The notes below the pieces were generated by a model, which was not told the DNA's origin, did no database searches, and saw only the letters and a list, made by a program, of their open reading frames with translations. Of a stretch of DNA of 36,942 bases, positions 30,609-36,942 are shown piece by piece. The stretch spans positions 1-36,942 of IMG/VR virus record IMGVR_UViG_3300036766_000278; one strand, given 5' to 3'. A program made the position numbers and the translations under genes. The stretch is from a virus. Position 1 is the first letter of the stretch. Each line of letters starts with the position of its first letter.

Positions 30609-31535
30609 ATGCAGGACTGGCACCATCTAGCGCCTCCGCGTGTATGTGACCGGCAGGTATTCATCGCTCCTCCTGCCACCGTCACCAACACGCAGTGGAT
30701 GACGTGGCAGCGTCCAGCGGGCGCTTCGATGCTCTGGATCACTGCCAAAAGTGGCGGTGGCGGTGGCGGTGGTGGATTCACGGCGGCTGCTAGTAACGCT
30801 CGTGGTGGCGGCGGCGGGGGTGGAAGCTCTGGCATCACCAACGTGATCATTCCTGCGATCTTCCTTCCCGACACCCTGTACGTCCAGGTCGGCATGGGCG
30901 GCGGTGGCGTGGCTTCGGGCGGGGGCACGGCAGGGAGCGGGATTCTTTCTTACGTCTCAATGTTTCAAGACAAGACGGCTGACAACGTGGTGTGCGTCTC
31001 GGGCGCGGCAGCTCCGACGGGTGGCGGCACGGGCACTGGCGGTGCCGTCGGGGGAGCGGGCACCGCAGGCACCATCGCAGTGATTTCTGCGATGCCGGTA
31101 GCAGGGGCGGGAATATTCTTCGCCATCGCTGGCCAGAACGGAGCGGCCGGCGGGGCTGTTGCTGGAGCGGTTGGCGGAGCAATCACGTTGCCCACCACGG
31201 GGGCGCGGGCGTCGGGCGGCTCTGGTGGTGGCGGCACGACCTCGGCTGATTTTGCGGGTGGATTGTTCACCGCAGTGGCGGAGACCCTGCTTTCCGAGTC
31301 TCGGCCGGCCACGGCTCTCGCTGGCAGCAACTCGGGCTCTGGTGGGTCGCTCATGGAGACCATGGGCACCTTTTCTTTTGGTGGATCTGGCGGCGCTTCA
31401 TCCAACGCTGGAGTGGGTGGCAACGGTGCCCCTGGGGCGTGTGGTGGCGGCGGCGGCTCTGGCGGCGGCGGCGGAACCACGGGCGGCCGAGGTGGCGACG
31501 GGGGTTGTGGAAGCGTGATCATCATCGCCTGGTGA
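30609..31535 (+). CDS. Glycine-rich tail adhesin A, 308 aa
   Basis: An N-terminal head WMTWQRPAGASMLWI (about 30-44) is followed by runs of Gly (GGGGGGGG) in a body that is mostly Gly, Ala, Ser and Thr, and it ends GSVIIIAW. The fixed parts FLPDTLYVQVG and FAGGLFTAVAETLLSESRPA match the next gene. Similar glycine-rich domains are known in phage tip adhesins, where polyglycine II helices present variable loops. No upstream Shine-Dalgarno; translation probably depends on coupling. Confidence 0.8.
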   Translation: MQDWHHLAPPRVCDRQVFIAPPATVTNTQWMTWQRPAGASMLWITAKSGGGGGGGGFTAAASNARGGGGGGGSSGITNVIIPAIFLPDTLYVQVGMGGGGVASGGGTAGSGILSYVSMFQDKTADNVVCVSGAAAPTGGGTGTGGAVGGAGTAGTIAVISAMPVAGAGIFFAIAGQNGAAGGAVAGAVGGAITLPTTGARASGGSGGGGTTSADFAGGLFTAVAETLLSESRPATALAGSNSGSGGSLMETMGTFSFGGSGGASSNAGVGGNGAPGACGGGGGSGGGGGTTGGRGGDGGCGSVIIIAW

Positions 31536-31539
31536 CACA

Positions 31540-32454
31540 GTGAACCGCCCATCCCTACCATCGGCTATCCGACACAATGTGAGAGTGTTCACTCGCCCGA
31601 GCATCGTCGACAGTTTGCAATGGGAGACGTGGCGTAGACCGAAGGGCGCTTCGATGCTCTGGATATACGCCATCGGCGCTGGCGGCGGCGGGGGCGGTGG
31701 GGATGGCAATGGGAACGCTGGCGGTGGCGGTGGCGGCTCGGGAAATCAAACCGTGCTGTTAATTCCCGCGCTCTTCCTTCCCGACACCCTGTACGTCCAG
31801 GTTGGCGCTGGCGGCGCTGGCGGCGCTGGCGGCGCTGGCGGCGCTGGCGGCGTTGGCTCTACGGGTGGCATAGGGATTATCTCCTACATTTCTATCAAGC
31901 CTGACACCACGCCTGACAACAACGTGGTAGGAGCCAAGAACGGGAGCGGGGGAGGCGGAGGATCCGTCTCTGCTGGCACCGGTGGTTCCGGTGGATTTCA
32001 GATCACCATTGGCGCCATACCAATAAGCGGAGCGGGAATTATCTCGACCATAATTGCCGGACAAAACGGTGCAGCCGGTGGGGTGTTTAACACCGTAGGC
32101 GATCCGATCACGCCTCCCACTACGGGCGTTCGCGCATCCGGTGGAACTGGCGGCGCAGGGGGGACCTCCGGTGTCAGTGGCGGCCTGTTCACGGCGGTGG
32201 CCGACACGCTCCTGTCGGAGTCAAGGCCTGCTGCTTCCATCGTCGCTGGCTCTGGAGGTCCTCGTCTCGATGCTGCCGGCGGGTTTTCGTTCGGTGGTGG
32301 CGGGTCGGGATGCGCTGCTGGTAACCCGCCCGGCGGCAACGCAGCTTGGGGAGCTGGTGGTGGCGGGGGTGCGGCCTCCAATAGCGGAGGGTCTAACCCA
32401 GGTGCCAGCGGTGGTGTCGGTGGTGGCGGTATGGTTATGATAATCGCGTGGTAA
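31540..32454 (+). CDS. Glycine-rich tail adhesin B, paralogue of A
   Basis: The 304 residues follow the same plan: SLQWETWRRPKGASMLWI near residue 25, Gly runs, ALFLPDTLYVQVG, VSGGLFTAVADTLLSESRPA and the end GMVMIIAW. The start is GTG at 31540, 4 bp after gene A. A 30-bp stretch is identical in both genes (30860-30889 and 31773-31802). It differs by a perfect 9-bp coding repeat (31804-31857) coding G-A-G triplets. Tandem duplication is certain at sequence level. Confidence 0.8.
   Translation: MNRPSLPSAIRHNVRVFTRPSIVDSLQWETWRRPKGASMLWIYAIGAGGGGGGGDGNGNAGGGGGGSGNQTVLLIPALFLPDTLYVQVGAGGAGGAGGAGGAGGVGSTGGIGIISYISIKPDTTPDNNVVGAKNGSGGGGGSVSAGTGGSGGFQITIGAIPISGAGIISTIIAGQNGAAGGVFNTVGDPITPPTTGVRASGGTGGAGGTSGVSGGLFTAVADTLLSESRPAASIVAGSGGPRLDAAGGFSFGGGGSGCAAGNPPGGNAAWGAGGGGGAASNSGGSNPGASGGVGGGGMVMIIAW
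31804..31857 (+). repeat. Five GGCGCTGGC units plus one variant
   Basis: Five perfect in-frame copies of the 9-mer GGCGCTGGC and one GGCGTTGGC code (Gly-Ala-Gly)5-Gly-Val-Gly in adhesin B. Unit-number change would alter length without frame shift. Confidence 0.9.
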
Positions 32455-32467
32455 AAGGAACTCAATC

Positions 32468-32797
32468 ATGCTGACGCTGACCAAGCCTCTTCCGATCACC
32501 GAACCAAAGGCAATCAAAACGCTCGACGTGATCTCGATCCGCGACTTCAACGAGGAGCCAACGTTCGAGATTCTGTTGGCCGATGGCGACGGAGGCCAGC
32601 ATACGATTCGTGTCGGAAACGATGCTGGAATCGGGGTGGCCGAAAGCGCGAACGGTCTCGACAAGATCGGGGTCACGAAGCTCACCAAAGGCTACAAGAG
32701 TTTCCTCGCGGCCATGGAGTCAAGCAAGGACAAGGAGAAGGGCGCTCTCCAGTGGCTCGTCGACAACGGATTTCTTCCCGCGGGAACCATCACATAG
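32468..32797 (+). CDS. Hypothetical protein, 109 aa
   Basis: I recognise no family. Residues 14-60 are beta-rich (IKTLDVISIRDFNEEPTFEI), the rest helical and basic (KLTKGYKSFLAAMESSKDKE). A soluble single domain among fibre genes, possibly a fibre-assembly chaperone; that is a guess. Confidence 0.68.
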   Translation: MLTLTKPLPITEPKAIKTLDVISIRDFNEEPTFEILLADGDGGQHTIRVGNDAGIGVAESANGLDKIGVTKLTKGYKSFLAAMESSKDKEKGALQWLVDNGFLPAGTIT

Positions 32798-32806
32798 GAG
32801 AACACC

Positions 32807-33070
32807 ATGGCCGTCAGCGACCTCGACCCCCGACCGAACGCAAGCACCTCCCTCGACCCGTCCAACCCGGCGTGGAACGCCCCCTCGGGCCTTCGGATCT
32901 CCGGTGACGTCTACCTGCTCACCGGAGCCGGTGCGCCCGTGGATAACTCGACCGGCGACAACTTTGCCGGCATCGGCTCGTCCTACTTCGACGTGACCAA
33001 CGGGAATGCCTACCTCCAGACCGGTGTCATCACCTCGCCCGTCTGGAAACTCGTCACCCGCGCAGCCTAG
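32807..33070 (+). CDS. Beta-rich virion protein, 87 aa
   Basis: The ATG follows AGGAGAACACC, the same leader as two other virion genes. The sequence SGLRISGDVYLLTGAGAP, then SYFDVTNGNAYLQTGV, is typical of small Gly/Asn-rich fibre-tip or trimeric adhesin pieces. No family recognised. Confidence 0.7.
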   Translation: MAVSDLDPRPNASTSLDPSNPAWNAPSGLRISGDVYLLTGAGAPVDNSTGDNFAGIGSSYFDVTNGNAYLQTGVITSPVWKLVTRAA

Positions 33071-33316
33071 ATGAAAGACAAAGGCGACAAGCTCTTCCGC
33101 CTCCTTCTCGGCTCCCTGGGGGTGGCCGCGGTGCAGGTTGCTACCATCGCGGGACTGCCGTCGTGGGTTGCGCCAGTCTGCACCATCGTGGCGGCCATCG
33201 CCGGCGCAGGGTCCCCGTCGCTCGTCGGCGTCAAGCGGACTCAGTTCGTCAAGAGCGCAACAGAAGGCGGCATCTTCCAGGCCGTCGACAACGAGGACCC
33301 GACGACCAAGCGGTAG
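33071..33316 (+). CDS. Small membrane protein, holin candidate, 81 aa
   Basis: Residues about 9-50 (LFRLLLGSLGVAAVQVATIA then WVAPVCTIVAAIAGAGS) form two hydrophobic stretches separated by a short Pro/Ser-Trp turn, in a hairpin like class II holins. The tail is soluble. The ATG abuts the upstream TAG (coupled). The endolysin is about 2.6 kb downstream. Confidence 0.6.
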   Translation: MKDKGDKLFRLLLGSLGVAAVQVATIAGLPSWVAPVCTIVAAIAGAGSPSLVGVKRTQFVKSATEGGIFQAVDNEDPTTKR

Positions 33317-33321
33317 GGCGA

Positions 33322-33876
33322 ATGTCAGACAAGGAAGATGGCGCCGAGCCACATCATGAGATGCCCGACACGACGTCGGGCGTCTGGCACGCCCTCAGCC
33401 AGGATGTGACCAGGGTGCGTGAGAACGCCGCTGCCCTATCGCAGCGGGTCGCGTCGATCGAGGACATCGCAGAGTCAATCAAGAATCGGAACGAGGTCAT
33501 GCATGCGCAATTCTCGAACCATATGGCCGAGACTCATTCCTGGCGCTCGCGGTTCGAGGAGATGCTGAAGACGACCGAAAAGACGCTGTTGCTCCTGCCC
33601 GAGCAGGTCGCCGAGCGGGTGGGTTTGGCGCACGGACGGCTAGAGTCGCGGATGACGGCGCACGAGTCGCTCGACGGACATCCGGTCACCGTCTCGAAGC
33701 TGGCAGAGATGGTCCCGGCGTTTCATGCCGTGCGCGCTGGTCGCAAGTGGTTCATGGGCGCGGTGGCGGTGTCGGCGACCGCCCTGTTCCTGGCGTTCGC
33801 GGTCTTCGCGGTCAACGCGATTGTTCGCGCTGCCATTGTCGAGGCGCGGCAGACCCATCCGGTATCTAAGGAGTAG
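33322..33876 (+). CDS. Coiled-coil protein with C-terminal membrane segment, 184 aa
   Basis: Residues about 20-125 are helical and charged with periodic hydrophobic residues (VTRVRENAAALSQRVASIED). Residues about 141-170 (KWFMGAVAVSATALFLAFAV) are one transmembrane helix. MTAHESLDGHP before it is a possible metal motif seen in some phage membrane proteins. It could be an accessory holin, a spanin-like factor or a tail-linked anchor. It shares no overlap with the holin candidate. Confidence 0.65.
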   Translation: MSDKEDGAEPHHEMPDTTSGVWHALSQDVTRVRENAAALSQRVASIEDIAESIKNRNEVMHAQFSNHMAETHSWRSRFEEMLKTTEKTLLLLPEQVAERVGLAHGRLESRMTAHESLDGHPVTVSKLAEMVPAFHAVRAGRKWFMGAVAVSATALFLAFAVFAVNAIVRAAIVEARQTHPVSKE

Positions 33877-33879
33877 ATG

Positions 33880-35514
33880 ATGCCAGTTCCCACGTCAGAT
33901 CAAGACCCGAGCGCGCCCCTCTACAACGTCGGCAAGATCGCGGCCGACGCCATCGGCAGGCAGTACGTTGCTGGTGAGACAATACCGCGCGGCTCGCTCG
34001 TGACGCTCGACGCTGGCTCAGACGGCATCCGTCTCTTTCTGTCCGGCTCTGCCCTGGCTGCGCCCCGCGACAAGCCAGACGGATACGCGGCGGAGGCTGG
34101 CCTAGCTGGCGTCGTCATCAGCATGACCAACGGCAATGCCGTACCTGTCCCAGATGCCATATGGGACGTGGCCCCGGTGACGGCCGACCTCGGGAAAGAC
34201 GTGCGCCTCTCGGCGACGCCCGGCAAGAGCACTCTGACCGGAGTCGGTGCCATCGCAGGTACGGTCATTGCCGGCAACGAGCTCGGGCAAGTCAACCGCG
34301 GCATGGTCCATGTCGCGCTCCTCGGTCCGCCTGGGGGCGGGGGCGGCGGCGCCGTCACATCAGTCAACACCGAGGTAGGGGCGATCGTGCTCGATGCGCC
34401 GACGGCGGGGAAGTTCACGGCGCTGGGCGGAGGTGGTGTCCGCTTCGACCAGATCGGGATACCTGGCACTGCGACGGATGGGCAAGGTCTCATCAGGACT
34501 GGCGGCGCCGGAAACAACGCGAATGGCCTTCCCGCTAGTTCCGGCGGTGCCGTCGCCGATACGGGCGGTGCTGGCGGAAACGACCTGTCGGGCGCTGGCG
34601 CCCCGGGTAATGGTGGATACGCCACGTATACGGGTGGCAAAGGCGGAGACGCCGACGGCGGCGGAAATACCGCCGGGACAGGTGCGTCTTTCACGGCCAC
34701 GGGCGGCGCGGGTGGTGTCGGCACGGCGGGAGCCGACGGCGGACAAGCTGGGTGGGCGCTTCTGCTCGGGGGCACCGGCGGGGATGCGATCGGAGGAGGG
34801 ACCGGCGGTGTTGGCGGATCCGTATTGATCACGGGTGGCGAGCCTGGCGCCGGCGGGGCAGATCGCTCTGGCGGTGCCGTCGCCATCGCGGCAGGCGCAG
34901 GCTTTGGGACCTCGGCTGGTCGCGACGTTACCAGCGACGCAGGGATTAACCAGACTGGCGCCGGAGGCGCTGGCCATAACATCATGCGCGGCGGCGCTGC
35001 TACCACCGGAACGGCTGGCGACGCTCGTCTCATCGGAGGCGTGGCAGCGGGCTCTGGCACGGCAGGCGATGCGGAGGTCTTCGGCGGCGACTCTGGCACT
35101 GACTCCCTTGGTGTCGTTGGCAACGTCAACATCGGCGGAGGAGACGACACCGGCGGGGCGACAGGCGTCGTCAATATCGGCCTCAGCACGGCGGGCTTCC
35201 CGTCGCTGTCTCGTCTTCGCGCAAGCCTTGACTATGCCTACGTATCCAGCGCCGTTGACAGGGTGCTCGACGTGTCCAACCATGTCCTCAACATCACCGT
35301 CGCCGCGAAGTCAATCACGCTGCCGACCGTCGTGGGTGGCGCGACCGTCGGGCGCGTCTACCGCCTCAAGAGCACGGCCGGAACGACCACCATCAAGCCA
35401 GGCGCCGGCACAATCGATGGGGTGGGCGGCGACGACGCGGCCATCCTCGCGGCGGCAAACTCCTTCTGTACGCTCATCCACGCGGGCGGCAACGCCTGGC
35501 TGCGCATCGGCTGA
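33880..35514 (+). CDS. Large glycine-rich fibre protein, 544 aa
   Basis: AAGGAG lies 6 bases before the second of two ATGs (33880); the first is at 33877. Residues 1-150 are a globular head (RQYVAGETIPRGSLVTLDAG). The middle (about 155-440) is Gly/Thr/Ala-rich with recurring G-G-x-G and T-G-G motifs. The C-terminus (LDVSNHVLNITVAAKSITLP to GNAWLRIG) is like a fibre-tip domain seen in many phage fibres, ending a beta-structured trimer. It is the longest of the glycine-rich proteins. Confidence 0.78.
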   Translation: MPVPTSDQDPSAPLYNVGKIAADAIGRQYVAGETIPRGSLVTLDAGSDGIRLFLSGSALAAPRDKPDGYAAEAGLAGVVISMTNGNAVPVPDAIWDVAPVTADLGKDVRLSATPGKSTLTGVGAIAGTVIAGNELGQVNRGMVHVALLGPPGGGGGGAVTSVNTEVGAIVLDAPTAGKFTALGGGGVRFDQIGIPGTATDGQGLIRTGGAGNNANGLPASSGGAVADTGGAGGNDLSGAGAPGNGGYATYTGGKGGDADGGGNTAGTGASFTATGGAGGVGTAGADGGQAGWALLLGGTGGDAIGGGTGGVGGSVLITGGEPGAGGADRSGGAVAIAAGAGFGTSAGRDVTSDAGINQTGAGGAGHNIMRGGAATTGTAGDARLIGGVAAGSGTAGDAEVFGGDSGTDSLGVVGNVNIGGGDDTGGATGVVNIGLSTAGFPSLSRLRASLDYAYVSSAVDRVLDVSNHVLNITVAAKSITLPTVVGGATVGRVYRLKSTAGTTTIKPGAGTIDGVGGDDAAILAAANSFCTLIHAGGNAWLRIG

Positions 35515-35888
35515 TGCCTCCCAAGATCACGGCCATCGACGCGCCGGCCCCCCGCGAGGGCGTCGAGAACGAGAAGGAGACGGTGCGCCTCCTGCGCCAG
35601 CTCCGCGACTTCGCCAACCGTTTTCGCTCGCAGACCTTCGTCTGGGACCCTCCCGCCGTCCCCGCCTTCTCGACAGCGGACGCGAACTTCGCTGGCGACT
35701 CCTTCACCGGCATGCTGGTTGGGCTTCCCGTCAGCGTCACCCCGCCGGGCAGCATCCCGGCTGGCCTCGTGGCTACCGGCTTCGTCGGCACCATAGACAC
35801 CCTCACCGTGCGCCTGGCCAACGTGACCGCGGCGCCCATCAACGCGCCCTCGGGGACGTGGGCCTTCCTGGCGCTTACGTCACTATGA
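35514..35888 (+). CDS. Hypothetical fibre-associated protein, 124 aa
   Basis: The ATG overlaps the fibre stop (TGATG). The N-terminus is helical and charged (REGVENEKETVRLLRQLRDF), the rest beta-rich (IDTLTVRLANVTAAPINAPS). It could be a tip or assembly factor of the fibre upstream. No family recognised. Confidence 0.68.
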   Translation: MPPKITAIDAPAPREGVENEKETVRLLRQLRDFANRFRSQTFVWDPPAVPAFSTADANFAGDSFTGMLVGLPVSVTPPGSIPAGLVATGFVGTIDTLTVRLANVTAAPINAPSGTWAFLALTSL

Positions 35889-36463
35889 ACGACGACGACA
35901 TCACTAAGCCTGACCACGCCCCGCTGGCCCCGGCGGACCCGCCGCCGGTCACGGACGACACCCCGCCGGCCGTCACCCTCCTCGATGCCGCCGTGGCGTG
36001 CGCCATGGAGACCGTGGGCGTCAAGGAGGTGGCCCGCAACTCTGGGCCAGAAATAGACCTGTGGCTGGCTGGCGTCGGCCTGCTCCCCGGCCAGCCGTGG
36101 TGCGCCGCATGGGTGCACGCGATGTTTTTGCGCGCGGCGAGGGCCATCGGCGCCCCGTCGCCGTGCCCACGCACCGGCTCGGCCCTACGCCTCTACCAGC
36201 TCGCCGACGACAACTTCAAGCTCGCGTGGTCGGTCGCGGTCCGCAACGACATCGTGAGACCTGGCCAGATTTTCGTCGAATCCCACGGCGAGGGGAAGGG
36301 CCACTGCGGCATCGTCCTCGGCGTCGACCCCAAGCTCGGCGGCGTCTGCAGGACGGTGAGCGGGAACACGAACGAAGCCGGCTCCCGCGAGGGAAATGCC
36401 GTGGTCGTCCAGTGGCGGCAGACGGAGAACTGGTTAGGTATACTGGATTTTGGGAGGCCGTAG
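35885..36463 (+). CDS. CHAP-like peptidoglycan hydrolase (endolysin), 192 aa
   Basis: After a Pro/Asp-rich start of 30 residues, the fold has Cys73 in PGQPWCAAWVHAMF (nucleophile position), His140 in GKGHCGIVLGV and the polar residue region SGNTNEAGSREGN (161-170), the order expected for CHAP/NlpC-P60 amidases or endopeptidases. VKEVARNSGPEIDLWLAGVG is typical of this phage lysin branch. No export signal, so release depends on a holin. ATGA overlap with the previous gene. Confidence 0.82.
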   Translation: MNDDDITKPDHAPLAPADPPPVTDDTPPAVTLLDAAVACAMETVGVKEVARNSGPEIDLWLAGVGLLPGQPWCAAWVHAMFLRAARAIGAPSPCPRTGSALRLYQLADDNFKLAWSVAVRNDIVRPGQIFVESHGEGKGHCGIVLGVDPKLGGVCRTVSGNTNEAGSREGNAVVVQWRQTENWLGILDFGRP

Positions 36464-36468
36464 CTGCT

Positions 36469-36651
36469 GTGACTAAAGACGTCGCGAAGGCGACCGTGTC
36501 GTTCTCGGTGGTCGTCTACGAGCCTCCCAGGCCGCGGCGCAGGAGACGCCCGGCGGTGTCAGTGGTCGACTACGTGTGCCCCGCGTGCCACGCCATTCAC
36601 GATGCGCGCAGCGCGACGCTGGCTCTAGGTTGCGCCCTCGGCGCCAGTTGA
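36469..36651 (+). CDS. Small basic CPAC protein, 60 aa
   Basis: The GTG at 36469 follows GGGAGG at 12 bases, a little far. The product has an Arg-rich stretch (PPRPRRRRRPAVS) and CPACHAIHD with a later Cys, a possible zinc knuckle. It follows the endolysin by 5 bp. Moderate support. Confidence 0.5.
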   Translation: MTKDVAKATVSFSVVVYEPPRPRRRRRPAVSVVDYVCPACHAIHDARSATLALGCALGAS

Positions 36652-36828
36652 GATCAAGCGACGCGGCAGGCTACGCTGCACGCGGTTGGGCCATGGCCCG
36701 GATGGTGACGGCGAGGGCGATGACGTGCCGGGCCCAGGCCGAGCGCCTAGCCCTGCGGCCGTTGTAGCGAGATAACCCGCACTCGAAGTTGCCGCCGCAG
36801 CGGTCGATCGCGGCGCCAGAGCGGTCAC
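36652..36828. other. No gene called before the end repeat
   Basis: Short frames exist on both strands, but none has a good start and family signal. The minus strand has a frame entering from the right-end repeat and ending at 36625; it could be the tail of a protein coded beyond the edge, but it overlaps the small CPAC gene. I see no promoter or terminator that is convincing. Confidence 0.4.
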
Positions 36829-36942
36829 GACCTCGACCCCGACCCCGACCCCGACCTCGACCTCGACCCCGACCCCGACCCCGACCTCGACCTCGACCCC
36901 GACCCCGACTCCGACCACGACCTCGACCCCGACCACGACCTC
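36829..36942. repeat. Right-end hexamer repeat, 19 units
   Basis: Nineteen hexamers of GACCCC or GACCTC (with GACTCC and GACCAC variants near the end) run to the last base. A 30-bp block of five hexamers at 36841-36870 is repeated exactly at 36871-36900. Plus-strand frames read D-P/D-L or R-P, minus-strand frames G-V/E-V. No start codon opens the D-P/D-L frame inside the window. Confidence 0.9.

Overview
The window looks like most of the genome of an unclassified, GC-rich, tailed dsDNA phage with a short (podovirus-type) tail, probably a metagenomic contig. The evidence is one coherent set of phage genes: terminase, portal, scaffold, major capsid protein, P22-type tail machine and ejection proteins, fibres and a CHAP-like endolysin. 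I see no bacterial housekeeping gene, tRNA, rRNA, integrase or DNA polymerase. High GC and NNC/NNG codon use suggest a GC-rich host that I cannot name. Both window edges fall inside short tandem repeats, which is where an assembly would be expected to break, so the genome is probably incomplete.

Left arm (1-7268, almost all minus strand). A leftward operon of small, tightly coupled genes, many sharing ATGA or GTGA stop/start overlaps, begins at 7268 and runs off the left edge. Most products are small uncharacterised proteins, several with zinc-binding-type cysteine clusters. Two are recognisable recombination enzymes: an ERF-family single-strand annealing protein (2285-3142) and a PD-(D/E)XK nuclease of RecB/Cas4 type with an Fe-S-type cysteine set (1309-2160). 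The operon ends in a gene that is easy to mistake for low-complexity DNA. It has a unique 135-residue N-terminus followed by at least 75 perfectly in-register tetrapeptide repeats of the form (A/D)-A-T-X, open at the window edge.

Control region (about 7269-8520). This sits between the divergent arms and is dense in DNA motifs: seven TGCGAA/TTCGCA sites in about 180 bp, two matching 16-bp dyads, a 14-bp perfect inverted repeat, GTAGTACGTAG repeats, 28-bp tandem repeats and promoter-like sequences. It may be an origin, an immunity/operator region or both. Two small genes are plausible inside it.

Right arm (8322-36651, plus strand). First come small coupled genes, a lipoprotein, and a regulator that joins an XRE-type helix-turn-helix to a sigma-70 region-4-like domain. 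Then a likely small terminase subunit, TerL, portal, a GroES-like co-chaperonin, a coiled-coil scaffold candidate, a decoration-protein candidate and a major capsid protein resembling Mu gpT. Two appendage-type beta proteins follow (beta-helix and LamG-like), then an adaptor candidate, a pectate-lyase-fold tailspike, a P22 gp10-like tail needle-knob/stabilisation protein and three P22 gp7/gp20/gp16-type ejection proteins. The end of the arm holds fibre-like and glycine-rich adhesin proteins, membrane proteins and the endolysin. A leftward early recombination module, a central switch and a rightward late operon fit a P22-like plan, with a capsid gene of a different flavour and a phage-borne chaperonin partner.
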